Positions 25,680 to 34,609 are shown, counted from the first letter of the stretch. The stretch: DNA of 63,463 nt from an uncultured Faecalibaculum sp. (GCF_910588395.1 NZ_CAJUPA010000009.1:1-63463); one strand, 5' to 3'. Numbers and translations: made by a program. The notes: a model not told the origin generated them from the letters alone.

Positions 25680-26885
25680 TCAGGCAGCTTCCAGTTCGCT
25701 GCGGATGGCTTCCAGAAACGCCCGGGATTCCAGTTTCTGCGCGGGTACATCTCCGGTCCAGAGACTCACCAGGTCCCCGGTCATTTTTCCGCTTTCAATG
25801 GTGCGGATGCAGGCGCTTTCCAGACTGTCGGCGAATTCCACCAGTTCCGGGATCTCATCCAGTTCGCCCCGTTTGCGCAGAGCCCCGGTCCAGGCAAAGA
25901 TCGTGGCCACGGGGTTGGTGCTGGTGCTTTCCCCTTTCAGCCATTTGTAGTAGTGCCGGGTCACGGTGCCGTGGGCGGCTTCGTACTCGTAATTGCCTTC
26001 GGGGGAGACCAGCACGGAGGTCATCATGGCCAGGGAACCGAAGGCGGTGGAAATCATGTCGCTCATGACATCGCCGTCGTAGTTCTTGCAGGCCCAGATG
26101 TAGCCGCCGCGGCTGCGGATGACCCGGGCCACAGCGTCGTCGATCAGGGTATAGAAATACTCCAGTCCGGCTGTTTCAAAAGCCTCTTTGTACTCCCGGT
26201 CGTAGATCTCCTGGAAGATGTCCTTGAAGCGGTGGTCGTACTTTTTGGAGATCGTGTCCTTGGAGGAAAACCACAGGTCTTTTCCCTGGTCCAGGGCATA
26301 CTGAAAGCAGCTTCTGGCGAAGGATGAAATGGAATCGTCCTTGTTGTACTGGCCCTGAAGAACACCGGGGCCTTCGAAACGGAACACAACGGCTTTTTCC
26401 GTGGTACCGGAATCGGATTCAAACACCAGGCTGGCAGTGCCGGGTTCCGTGATGCACATTTCCTGGTTCCGGTACACGTCTCCATAGGCGTGACGGGCAA
26501 TGGTGATGGGTTCCTTCCAGTTTTTCACCACCGGCTCGATGCCCCGGACCATGATCGGGGTGCGGAACACGGTGCCGTCCAGGATCGCGCGGATGGTGCC
26601 GTTGGGGGATTTCCACATCTCGCTCAGGCTGTATTCCTCCACCCGCTGGGCGTTGGGGGTGATGGTGGCACATTTCACTGCCACCCCCCGGCGCCGGTTC
26701 GCGTTGGCGGCATCTATGGTGATCTGGTCCCCGGTGGCTTCCCGGCTGGGCAGACCCAGGTCATAGTATTCGGTCTTCAGGTCGATATAAGGCTCCAGCA
26801 GAATTTCCTTGATGTCCTTCCACAGGACACGGGTCATTTCATCCCCGTCCATTTCCACCAGAGGGGTCTTCATCTGAATTTTCAT
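25680..26885 (-). CDS. icd: NADP-dependent isocitrate dehydrogenase, eukaryote-like type
   Basis: Oxidative decarboxylation of isocitrate to 2-oxoglutarate. The start is the ATG giving MKIQMKTPLVEMDGDEM (401 residues), preceded by AAAGGAG at 6 bases; the frame is open for 50 more codons upstream without support. The sequence is of the homodimeric subfamily II found in eukaryotes and some bacteria: VEMDGDEMTRVLW, KCATITPNAQRVEEY, WACKNYDGDVMSDM, YEAAHGTVTRHYYKW and STNPVATIFAWTGAL. Isocitrate contact residues SPNGTIRAILDGTVFR are intact. Confidence 0.95.
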   Translation of the reverse strand: MKIQMKTPLVEMDGDEMTRVLWKDIKEILLEPYIDLKTEYYDLGLPSREATGDQITIDAANANRRRGVAVKCATITPNAQRVEEYSLSEMWKSPNGTIRAILDGTVFRTPIMVRGIEPVVKNWKEPITIARHAYGDVYRNQEMCITEPGTASLVFESDSGTTEKAVVFRFEGPGVLQGQYNKDDSISSFARSCFQYALDQGKDLWFSSKDTISKKYDHRFKDIFQEIYDREYKEAFETAGLEYFYTLIDDAVARVIRSRGGYIWACKNYDGDVMSDMISTAFGSLAMMTSVLVSPEGNYEYEAAHGTVTRHYYKWLKGESTSTNPVATIFAWTGALRKRGELDEIPELVEFADSLESACIRTIESGKMTGDLVSLWTGDVPAQKLESRAFLEAIRSELEAA

Positions 26886-27175
26886 GCAATTCTCCTTTAC
26901 GGTCTGAGAGTAGCACCGGATGTAACTATTTTCAAGAAAATCTGAAAACTCTGCGGATGTTTCAGGAGAATGGCAGCGGATTTCAGTGCCGGCCCTGCCG
27001 ATGGCAGCCTTTGTGGCTGGCTGCGGCTTCAGCATGGCAGCCGATCAGGATTCACAGCGGTTTCCTGCTGTTTTCTGAACTTTTTCTTATTGTTTTCTGA
27101 CATTTTCCCTGCCGCACGGGTCTGCACTGGAAAGCATGAGCCGCAGCAGGCACAATGAATACAAAGGAGAATCTC

Positions 27176-28405
27176 ATGAACTGCAAAAAAACCATTTCCT
27201 GCCTTCTTTCCCTGGCATTGATGGCGGGCTGTGCCGCGCCTGCCGGGGATGCACCGGCAGATGAAACACCGGCATCCGGAACTCAGACCTCGGGCCTTCA
27301 GCCAGAGACAGCCTCTGCTGTGGCAGCCTTCACCTGGAAACTCTTTGATCAGATGCACACGTCCAAAGAAAACACGGTGATGTCCGGACTCTCGGCATTT
27401 TTCGCTCTGGGAATGGCTGCCAATGGTGCTTCCGGTCAGACGCTGTCGCAGATGGAAGATGTCCTGGGACTGTCTGTGGCAGATATCAACCTGGCATCGA
27501 AATCGGCTCTGGAACAGACCGGCGGTGAACAGAACCCGCTGCATCTGGCGAATTCCGCCTGGATCGCCCGGCGGCTGTCTGCATCTGTCCAGCCGGATTT
27601 TCAGACAGTGCTGGAACAGGACTATCATGCCCCGGTGAATCTGGTATCGTTTGACGAAACGACAGTCCGGGACGTGAATGACTGGGTCCGTGATCAGACC
27701 GATGGCATGATCGACCAGATGGTGGATACCTTCCACGATCCGGCTGTGGTGCTGATCAATGCAGTCTCTTTTGATGGCCGCTGGCAGGATCCCTATGACA
27801 GTCAGGCCATGACACCGGGTGTATTCCGGAATGCGGATGGCACCGACAGCGATGTCACGATGATGCAGTCAAAGGAGAACAGCTATGTATCCACATCCGG
27901 CTTCGAGGGGTTTGTGAAACCGTACGAAGACGGCCGCTATGTCTTCGCTGCCCTGCTGCCAAAGGAAGGTCCGGTGGAGAATTCCATCGAATCCGCGCTG
28001 GAGACCCAGGACGAAGCAGAGCTGTTTGAAGCGCTGGCGCATCCGGAGTCCCGGACTGTTCATGCCGCACTTCCGGAATTCACTGCTTCCACAGAGAAAC
28101 AGCTCAATGATGCACTGGAAACACTGGGTATCACGGATGTATTCCAGGACAATGCGGATTTCTCCAACATTTCCCCGGATGCTACCTTCTTCATTTCCGA
28201 GGTGCTGCAGAAAGCAAAAATCGAGGTGAATGCCCAGGGCACAAAAGCCTCCGCTGCCACGGATGTGGCCATCAGCGAGACAGCGAGTCTGGAGGATGAT
28301 TCCGTGACCATCACCTGCGACAGGCCGTTTCTCTACCTGATTCTGGACACAGATACAAATCTGCCGGTGTTCATGGGTACATACCAGATGGCCGCAGCAG
28401 ACTGA
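27176..28405 (+). CDS. Serpin, predicted lipoprotein
   Basis: A 409-residue serine protease inhibitor. An N-terminal lipoprotein signal ends in LMAGC. The serpin fold follows, with AAFTWKLFDQM, NAVSFDGRWQDPY and the C-terminal signature TITCDRPFLYLILD. The reactive loop begins with a proper hinge (GTKASAATDV); alignment to the family places P1-P1' at Thr-Ala in SETASLEDD. That suggests an elastase- or subtilisin-like target. Serpins trap proteases covalently. The ATG chosen follows AAAGGAG; an ATG seven codons earlier lacks a site. Likely guards the cell against host or rival proteases in the gut (inference). Confidence 0.93.
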   Translation: MNCKKTISCLLSLALMAGCAAPAGDAPADETPASGTQTSGLQPETASAVAAFTWKLFDQMHTSKENTVMSGLSAFFALGMAANGASGQTLSQMEDVLGLSVADINLASKSALEQTGGEQNPLHLANSAWIARRLSASVQPDFQTVLEQDYHAPVNLVSFDETTVRDVNDWVRDQTDGMIDQMVDTFHDPAVVLINAVSFDGRWQDPYDSQAMTPGVFRNADGTDSDVTMMQSKENSYVSTSGFEGFVKPYEDGRYVFAALLPKEGPVENSIESALETQDEAELFEALAHPESRTVHAALPEFTASTEKQLNDALETLGITDVFQDNADFSNISPDATFFISEVLQKAKIEVNAQGTKASAATDVAISETASLEDDSVTITCDRPFLYLILDTDTNLPVFMGTYQMAAAD

Positions 28406-28467
28406 TCCTGACCTGCTGATTCCACACAGGAAAACCGGAAACAGTCCGGGAACATGAATCCATCCGC

Positions 28468-28516
28468 AAAGCCGTGCCGGCCGGTCGCTGTTCAGAAGCT
28501 GGCTGAACACGGCTTT
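28468..28516 (+). terminator. Terminator after the serpin gene
   Basis: Stem AAAGCCGTG/CACGGCTTT with an inner GTTCAG/CTGAAC arm, followed by more T. Confidence 0.7.
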
Positions 28517-28637
28517 TTGTCATGATGCCAGGCACAAGTGAAGCAGATGTGAATTCACAAATATGTAATATAATAAATTATATTGAAATCAAAAACCCTT
28601 TCCGATATGCTTTTGGAACAGCCGGAAAGGAGCTTTG

Positions 28638-29681
28638 ATGACAAAACGAACAACGGACATTGCCCTGGATCTTTCTGACAGTGAAAGCCAGGCGCTCTAT
28701 GACGACCATGCCAAGCGTCTGCTGGGGTACCGCTGGATCCTGGCAGCGTTTCTGAAGGAAGTGCTGCCGGGGGCGGCGGGATACACTGTGGCGCAGATCG
28801 TGGAGATGATCGATCCGGATATCCAGATTTCCACCACCAGACTGCATCCGGATCTGCGGGTCCGGGGACTGAACACGGAATACAAGGATGTGCCGGATGA
28901 ACACGACAACGGAAAGAAGAAAAAGCGGAGCCGGCAGATCCGCTTCGACATTCTGTTCCGGATCCGGCTTCCGGAGGGAGCCAGACGGTTTCTGATCAAC
29001 ATCGAGATTCAGAAAGAAAAGCCGGAGAAGTATGTGCTGCTGGACAGAGCCACAGCCTATGGAGCCCAGGAGATCACCAGTCAGCTGAATGTGGAGTATC
29101 TGGAGGGCAGTTACAGCGATATGCTGCCGGTGTGCAGCATCTGGATCGTGGCCGGGCAGGAGGAAAATACCATCAGCACCTGGGAATTGACGGAAGAGAC
29201 TGACGGGATCCCGGGGATGTGGGGAGAAGCAGACAAACTGAGGCTGATGATCCTGGGATTCAACGAGAGATCCAGACATCAGGAAGGGGAAAAACCGGTG
29301 TGGAATTTACTGCGGGGTTTATTTTCGACTACAATGAAGACAGAAGAAAAGCTGGCGATCCTGGAGAAATATGATGTGCCGGTGATCGAGGATGTGGAAG
29401 AGGAGGTAGAGGATATGTGCAATCTGGGACAGGGTGTATATGAGAACGGGTGGCTGGAAGGCCAGCAGCATGGTATCATGCTGGGCGAAAAGCGTGGGGA
29501 AAAGCGTGGGGAAAAACGCGGGTACCGGAAGGGATACATGGCTGCCGAAGAGAATCTTGCAAAAAGAATGGATCGACTGAAACGGGAAATGATTGATGCC
29601 GGCAGACAAATGGAGCTTCTGGATGCAGTGGGCAACCCGGAGAAAATGGAGCGCCTGTTCAGAGAATTCGGCATCGAGTAA
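28638..29681 (+). CDS. Rpn-like PD-(D/E)XK nuclease-family protein
   Basis: A 347-residue member of the same broad family as the genes at 4882 and 13342, but diverged. The core reads RQIRFDILFRI then FLINIEIQKEKPEKY (Asp ... E-x-Q), followed by a GEKRGEKRGEKRG tail encoded by tandem 12-base units (29486-29522) and a helical end. ATG preceded by GGAAAGGAG. It stands alone between the serpin and the hydrolase. Function beyond predicted DNA cleavage is unknown. Confidence 0.75.
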   Translation: MTKRTTDIALDLSDSESQALYDDHAKRLLGYRWILAAFLKEVLPGAAGYTVAQIVEMIDPDIQISTTRLHPDLRVRGLNTEYKDVPDEHDNGKKKKRSRQIRFDILFRIRLPEGARRFLINIEIQKEKPEKYVLLDRATAYGAQEITSQLNVEYLEGSYSDMLPVCSIWIVAGQEENTISTWELTEETDGIPGMWGEADKLRLMILGFNERSRHQEGEKPVWNLLRGLFSTTMKTEEKLAILEKYDVPVIEDVEEEVEDMCNLGQGVYENGWLEGQQHGIMLGEKRGEKRGEKRGYRKGYMAAEENLAKRMDRLKREMIDAGRQMELLDAVGNPEKMERLFREFGIE

Positions 29682-29836
29682 CTGCCGCATGCAACGGAAA
29701 ATGGTGCTGCACAACTGTCTGTCATCAGAATGCCTCCGCTGCCGTATTCCTGCATAAGATGCAGATTTCGGGTTTCCAAACCCGCGACTCACAAAGCAGC
29801 TCCGGTCACAGCCTGGCCGGAATCTCATCAGACTGA

Positions 29837-29874
29837 AAAGCCATCTGCCGGCACAAACACTGACAGATGGCTTT
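29837..29874. terminator. Bidirectional terminator
   Basis: 11-bp stem AAAGCCATCTG/CAGATGGCTTT with T runs on both sides, between the Rpn-like gene and the hydrolase gene that face each other. Confidence 0.8.
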
Positions 29875-29914
29875 CTTTTTCCAGTTGCTGCCTTCAGGCG
29901 GTCTGACTTCCGGT

Positions 29915-30610
29915 TCAGAACAGAGAACTGAGCTGGGAAAACAGCATGATGGCGAGCTTTCCCGGGTTCTCCAGCGCCAGATCGCCGTGGTTCATCCCCT
30001 CCTGGATCTCCAGACTGGAATTGCGCAGCTGTCTGAGCAGCCGTTGCCCTGCTTCCTGCACCCCTTTGTTCTCCAGACTTCCATGAACGATGCGTGCCCG
30101 GGTTTTCCGGGACACCAGTTCCGGCGGCTGATAGGCGCTCATGGCCCGGAACACCGGTTCCAGGTCCCGGAACGCCGGAATCGAACCAATCTGATTGCGG
30201 AGTCTGGGATTGCGGCCCAGCGCCCGGTAACGGCGCTTCAGATACGCCGAAGGAATCAGCGGACGGGCCGGCTCCTGGAAGGAAACACCATCCAGGAACA
30301 GATTGAGGCGGGCAAAGGGCATATCCGAAGCAGCCTCCAGTGCCACCATGCCACCCAGACCCGATCCCCCGATCAGCTCCACTTCCCCTTTGAATTCCCG
30401 CTGCAGAAACTGCACCAGAGCATCCGCTTCCTCTTCAATGGACACGAAGGGAGTCCGGCTGTCGCCATGTCCGGAAAGATCCGGCAATACCACACAGTAA
30501 CGTTTGGCCAGTACCTTCGCGGCTGCTTTGTACTGCCGGTGGTTCAGGCCTGCATCATGCAGCAGCACTACAACCGGGTTGTTCCGGTCACCCATGACTC
30601 TAAACTCCAT
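29915..30610 (-). CDS. Alpha/beta hydrolase
   Basis: A 231-residue alpha/beta-hydrolase-fold protein. HDAGLNHRQYKAAA is the oxyanion-side loop, LPDLSGHGDSRTP a typical strand-turn, and the nucleophile elbow is IGGSGLGGMVALEA (Ser in GSGLGG). The late His is probably MNHGDLALE. The substrate is unknown; the layout resembles small esterases or MhpC-like enzymes. Its start overlaps the preceding small zinc-ribbon gene by 11 bases. Confidence 0.82.
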   Translation of the reverse strand: MEFRVMGDRNNPVVVLLHDAGLNHRQYKAAAKVLAKRYCVVLPDLSGHGDSRTPFVSIEEEADALVQFLQREFKGEVELIGGSGLGGMVALEAASDMPFARLNLFLDGVSFQEPARPLIPSAYLKRRYRALGRNPRLRNQIGSIPAFRDLEPVFRAMSAYQPPELVSRKTRARIVHGSLENKGVQEAGQRLLRQLRNSSLEIQEGMNHGDLALENPGKLAIMLFSQLSSLF

Positions 30611-30929
30611 CCGGCTTCACCTCCGGCTGCTTCTGCTCCGGTGTCTGCCGCAAAGTCTGTGCGGATTCCGGCTGGTCCGGTGTTTCCGGCTCTGCGGCCG
30701 GGATCCCGCTCTTTGACGGCTGTTCATCCTCTTCCTCCAGCGTCAGAAGAACGCTGGGGTCATCCATGAACGTACGCACCACAGTTCCGCAGTTCAGACA
30801 CAGAATATGATACAGAGTCCCCGGCTCCAGAGTCACGATCTCGCTGTATGTCAGCCGGCCGTCTCCACGCTGCCTGGCCAGGACAAAATTCCGGCCATGG
30901 CAATACGGGCAGATATCCTGATGATCCAT
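30600..30929 (-). CDS. Small zinc-ribbon protein
   Basis: A 109-residue cytoplasmic protein. The ATG giving MDHQDICPYCHG was chosen because AGGAAGTGAAACA precedes it; the frame is open 35 codons further without support. Two Cys pairs, CPYC and CLNC, about 34 residues apart, should form one zinc ribbon, followed by a disordered Glu/Pro/Gln-rich tail. No enzyme motif. It overlaps the hydrolase start by 11 bases. Confidence 0.65.
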   Translation of the reverse strand: MDHQDICPYCHGRNFVLARQRGDGRLTYSEIVTLEPGTLYHILCLNCGTVVRTFMDDPSVLLTLEEEDEQPSKSGIPAAEPETPDQPESAQTLRQTPEQKQPEVKPDGV

Positions 30930-31018
30930 TGTTTCACTTCCTTTCCGGTTTCTTTCTTTGCTTTCATACAGTTTATTATGGCAGAGCCCGGCCATTGAAG
31001 CAAAACTCTGGAACCGCA

Positions 31019-31046
31019 AAAAAGCGGAGATCACTCTCCGCTTTTT
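31019..31046 (-). terminator. Terminator overlapping a stop codon
   Basis: Read leftward: stem AAAAAGCGGAG/CTCCGCTTTTT with a 6-base loop and a trailing T run. The left arm lies inside the last codons of the 88-residue gene. It separates the histone-like gene pair from the zinc-ribbon/hydrolase pair. Confidence 0.8.
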
Positions 31047-31297
31047 GCTTTCTTTCTGGATTTTGGATCCGGCGCCTGTGTCTTCAGCGTCACGATGTAC
31101 GTCCCGTCCTTGGGATAGGGGCTGGTGTCCTTCTGATCCGAGAGGATCTCCAGTTCGCAGGGGAACCCTGCAGCTTCCAGTTCCTCCAGCAGCTTGTCCT
31201 TGCCCAGTTTCTTCGTGATTGTCCGGCCCAGAGCACAGTTTCCGTACTGCTCAAGACAGTGCAGAACCCATTCCGGAATGGCGTTTTTCGCGGTCAT
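31031..31297 (-). CDS. Small basic protein of unknown function
   Basis: An 88-residue protein with a winged-helix-like first part (GRTITKKLGKDKLLEELEAAG), a beta strand (GTYIVTLKTQ) and a Lys-rich tail. It lies 5 bases after the 602-residue Lys/Ala-rich gene, so the two are co-transcribed. I do not recognise the family. The coupling to a probable DNA-binding repeat protein, together with its own basic tail, hints at nucleic-acid association, but this is weak. Confidence 0.65.
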   Translation of the reverse strand: MTAKNAIPEWVLHCLEQYGNCALGRTITKKLGKDKLLEELEAAGFPCELEILSDQKDTSPYPKDGTYIVTLKTQAPDPKSRKKAKSGE

Positions 31298-31302
31298 CCG
31301 GC

Positions 31303-33111
31303 TCAGCTCTCCAGGATCTCGATGATCCGGGGATAGTAGTCATAGCGGCCATCCACAAACTGCAGAGCGCTGTTGGCAATGGCCTTTGCCTTGTTCAGGT
31401 CAATGTTCCGGTATACATTTGCGAACCGGAAGTAGATCTGATCCTTCAGCTGGTTTTCCCGCAGGATGTAGTTGTAGTTGGCATCACCCAGACCGTAGTC
31501 ACCGTGACGGATCAGCAGGTCAGCCACATCCATCATGGCCCGGTTGTCATACCCCTGGTGCAGGTCTTCGAACTGGCTCAGAACCGCATAGATGAAGCCT
31601 TCGTAGTATTTCACATCCTTGTACTGCCAGGTGGGCAGAACGGCGTAAGCCACATCCATGAATTTGTTCAGCACTGCAGGCAGATCTGCGGGAATTGTCT
31701 CATTGAGCTGGGCAAAGGAGCTGATTCCCTTGTTCTGTCCCATCACCAGCAGACGGCGGATCAGGTCGAACAGTGTGTTGTAGACATCCGCGTTGTGCAT
31801 GCCGTCATCCGTCAGTTCCATGGACAGAGCCTCGGCAATCTGATCGCTGATGGATTTGAAGTCGGAGGCTTTTACATCCATGCCTTCCGCAGCTTTGGCA
31901 ATCACAACCGGCAGCAGCGTCAGGTCGTAGCCGTTGGCCTCGAAGTCCTGATCTTTGGCAGCTTCCGGGAATTTCTCCAGAATATCAGCCAGAATCTTCT
32001 CTTCATCGGCTTCCTTCATGAGCAGGTTCCGGTAATCCTCCAGGTTCATGTCCACGCCCATGGCTTTGGCCATTTCCACCAGGGTATACAGATCGAAGGC
32101 ATCATAGGAGGCCTTCTTCTCGGCTTCCGGGATCTCCGGTTTGACAGCGGTTTTTCTGGCTGCAGCTTTCTTTCTGGCCGGTGCCGGTTTTACGGTTCTG
32201 GCCTGCTCATTGATGGCTTCCTGAATCTTCGCGCCGTCTTCGGCTTCGGCTGCCAGCTTTTTGTCAGCAGCTTCGATTTCCGCCTTGTCGGCTGCCGGCT
32301 TCGCGGCTTTCGCAGCCTTTGCCGGTTTCACGGTTTTGGCCTGTTCATTGATGGCTTTCTGAATCTTCGCACCGTCCTGGGCTTCGGCTGCCAGCTTTTT
32401 GTCAGCAGCTTCGATCTGCGCCTTGTCGGCTGCCGGCTTCGCGGCTTTGGCGGCAGCAGCGGGTTTCTCCGTCTCTGCTTCCCTGCTGATGGCTTCCTGA
32501 ATCTTCGCACCGTCTTCAGCCTCGGCTGCCAGCTTTTTGTCTGCGGCTTCGATCTGTGCCTTGTCGGCTGCAGGCTTCGCGGCTTTGGTGGCTGCAGCAG
32601 GTTTCTCCGTCTTCGCCTCCCTGCTGATGGCTTCCTGGATCTTCGCGCCGTCTTCGGCCTCGGCTGCCAGCTTTTTGTCAGCAGCTTCGATCTGCGCCTT
32701 GTCCGCAACGGGTTTTGCGGCTGTCTTCTTCGCAGCTGTCTTTGTGGTCTTTCTGGCAGGTGCTTTTTTCACAGCGGCTTTTGCAGCTGTTTTGCCCGCT
32801 GTCTCAGCAGCAGCGACAGCTGTGCCCGTTCCTGCTGCTTCTGCAGAAGCTGCAGTCTTCGCGGCAGATGCGGCTGCTGTCTTTCGGCTTTTTGCTCCAG
32901 CTGCTTTCGCGCCAGTTTTCCGATCAGCTTTTTCAGCTGCTGCAGCAGCGCCCGCTGCAGCTGTACCTGTGCCAGCTCCAGCAGTTTTTGTTCCAGCTGC
33001 GGCTTTTGTTTTCTTCTCTGCGGCTGTTTCTTTCTTCGTTTCATCCTTTTTTGTCTCTATCTTTGCGGCTGCCGCGCTTTTTGCGGCGGCGTTCGTTTTC
33101 TTGACTGCCAT
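31303..33111 (-). CDS. Lys/Ala-rich repeat protein with unknown C-terminal domain
   Basis: A 602-residue protein in three parts. Residues 1-132 are low-complexity Ala/Lys/Thr, like histone H1 tails. Residues 133-316 are four 46-residue repeats (KPAADKAQIEAADKKLAAEA then a variable EDGAKIQEAI part). Residues about 335-602 are a folded, mostly helical acidic domain (YDAFDLYTLVEMAKAMGVDM onwards) that I do not recognise. There is no signal peptide or membrane segment. A basic tail like this often binds DNA or RNA, so a nucleoid or ribosome-associated role is plausible but unproven. The long open frame on the opposite strand is a composition shadow. Confidence 0.8.
   Translation of the reverse strand: MAVKKTNAAAKSAAAAKIETKKDETKKETAAEKKTKAAAGTKTAGAGTGTAAAGAAAAAEKADRKTGAKAAGAKSRKTAAASAAKTAASAEAAGTGTAVAAAETAGKTAAKAAVKKAPARKTTKTAAKKTAAKPVADKAQIEAADKKLAAEAEDGAKIQEAISREAKTEKPAAATKAAKPAADKAQIEAADKKLAAEAEDGAKIQEAISREAETEKPAAAAKAAKPAADKAQIEAADKKLAAEAQDGAKIQKAINEQAKTVKPAKAAKAAKPAADKAEIEAADKKLAAEAEDGAKIQEAINEQARTVKPAPARKKAAARKTAVKPEIPEAEKKASYDAFDLYTLVEMAKAMGVDMNLEDYRNLLMKEADEEKILADILEKFPEAAKDQDFEANGYDLTLLPVVIAKAAEGMDVKASDFKSISDQIAEALSMELTDDGMHNADVYNTLFDLIRRLLVMGQNKGISSFAQLNETIPADLPAVLNKFMDVAYAVLPTWQYKDVKYYEGFIYAVLSQFEDLHQGYDNRAMMDVADLLIRHGDYGLGDANYNYILRENQLKDQIYFRFANVYRNIDLNKAKAIANSALQFVDGRYDYYPRIIEILES
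32164..32715 (-). repeat. Four tandem 138-base coding repeats
   Basis: These encode the four 46-residue repeats of the Lys/Ala-rich protein (residues 133-316). Copies are close but not identical, with conserved reading frame. Confidence 0.85.
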
Positions 33112-33390
33112 TCAATGACCTCCTGTTATCTCTACAAGTATATAATACAACGCCGGCTTTGCCAAAAACCCTCAGACAACTGAAATGCCCGCTGAAGTAC
33201 AAAAAGCCGCCGGCTGTCACTGCAGTCAGCAGCGCCGGACAGATTCTGCTGCAGTCTGCTTCTGCCGGCCCCGGCCGCAGCCACCGGCTCCGGAAACAGT
33301 CAAAGCCGGTGCAGAAGCCGCTTTTCAGACTTTTTTCAGCTTCATGCAGTAAAATGAGGCCATATCGAAATCACGGAAAGGAAATGCAAC

Positions 33391-34485
33391 ATGAATCAGA
33401 ACAATCAGCCTCCTCAGTTCCGCAAGAAGTCTTCTGCGGGGAAATGGATACTGGGCCTTGTCTGTGCAGGCCTGATCGGCGGTGCTGCAGGATATGGCGG
33501 TGCACTGCTGGCGCAGAATACAGACAGTCAGCAGCAGTCAGGAGTGAACATTACCCAGGGACAGTCTCCCATCAGCGGCCGGACAGAAGCCGTGGATGTA
33601 ACGGATGTGGTGGATGCGGTGCGTCCCACAGTGGTGGAGATCACCACGGAGTCTGTCTCCAGCGGGAATTCCCTGTTCGGACAGTATGTCTCCCAGGGTG
33701 CCGGATCCGGCGTCATCATGTCCAGTGACGGCTACATCATTACCAACAACCATGTGGTGGAAGGCGCCAGAACCATTGCCGTGCGCACTGCCGATGGTTC
33801 CGAGTACGAAGCGAAGCTGGTGGGCACAGATCCCTCCACGGATCTGGCTGTGATCAAGGTGGAAGCCCAGAATCTGCAGGCAGCCACGTTCGGCAACTCC
33901 AATGACCTGAAGGTTGGCTCCGTGGCGATTGCCATCGGCAACCCGCTGGGTTCCCTGGGCGGAACTGTGACCACCGGCATCATTTCTGCGCTGGACCGGG
34001 AAATCGTGATCGACAATGAAACGATGACCCTGCTCCAGACAGATGCGGCGATCAACCCGGGCAATTCCGGCGGCGGTCTGTTTGATGCCTCGGGCAACCT
34101 GATCGGCATCGTCAATGCGAAGCAGTCGGCGACCGGCATCGAAGGGCTGGGCTTTGCGATCCCCATCAGCGATGCGGTGGATGTGCTGCAGGAACTGATT
34201 GAAAAGGGGGCTGTGACTTCCCGGCCGCTGCTGGGTGTTTCCCTGCAGGAGATGAAAGACGGCATCTACATCATGCAGGTAAGCCAGGGCGGATCGGCGG
34301 ATGGCGCCGGTCTGGAAACCGGAGACCGGATTGTCTCCTTTGACGGCACGGAAATCAGTTCCGTGGCACAGCTCAAGCAGCTGCTGAGAAAGCACAAAAT
34401 CGGTGATACGGTCACCATGGAAGTGGAACGCAACGGCCGTCAGGGCACAGTGGATGTCCAGCTGAAAGGACAGGATCAGAACTGA
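33391..34485 (+). CDS. HtrA/DegP-type serine protease
   Basis: A 364-residue membrane-anchored surface protease. One N-terminal membrane helix (about 19-40) and a short linker precede a trypsin-like domain with the triad His121 (TNNHVVEG), Asp151 (STDLAVIK) and Ser226 (NPGNSGGGL). A PDZ domain occupies about 265-360. Such proteases degrade or refold damaged exported proteins. AAGGAAATGCAAC precedes the ATG. Stands alone between the divergent histone-like gene and ldh. Confidence 0.94.
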   Translation: MNQNNQPPQFRKKSSAGKWILGLVCAGLIGGAAGYGGALLAQNTDSQQQSGVNITQGQSPISGRTEAVDVTDVVDAVRPTVVEITTESVSSGNSLFGQYVSQGAGSGVIMSSDGYIITNNHVVEGARTIAVRTADGSEYEAKLVGTDPSTDLAVIKVEAQNLQAATFGNSNDLKVGSVAIAIGNPLGSLGGTVTTGIISALDREIVIDNETMTLLQTDAAINPGNSGGGLFDASGNLIGIVNAKQSATGIEGLGFAIPISDAVDVLQELIEKGAVTSRPLLGVSLQEMKDGIYIMQVSQGGSADGAGLETGDRIVSFDGTEISSVAQLKQLLRKHKIGDTVTMEVERNGRQGTVDVQLKGQDQN

Positions 34486-34532
34486 GATTGCCTTCTGCAA
34501 GGGCTTTCAAATTCCGGACAGACGGAAGAATT

Positions 34533-34559
34533 GCACGTCGTCAGACGTGCTTTTTATTT
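34533..34559 (+). terminator. Terminator after htrA
   Basis: Stem GCACGTC/GACGTGC, 4-base loop, then TTTTTATTT. Confidence 0.85.
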
Positions 34560-34609
34560 AGATTTCACTTCAGTCGTTCTATAATCAGTATCAGGAGGAA
34601 CTCAGTTTT

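Noticed and set aside
32164..32715. Tandem 138-base repeats considered as a satellite or CRISPR-like array
   Set aside because: Copies keep one reading frame, are much longer than CRISPR repeats and have no unique spacers.
31219..33183. Very long plus-strand open frame (654 codons)
   Set aside because: It is antisense to the Lys/Ala-rich gene; its Gly/Cys/Phe-rich repeats are the complement of Ala/Lys codons. No ribosome site or protein family likeness.
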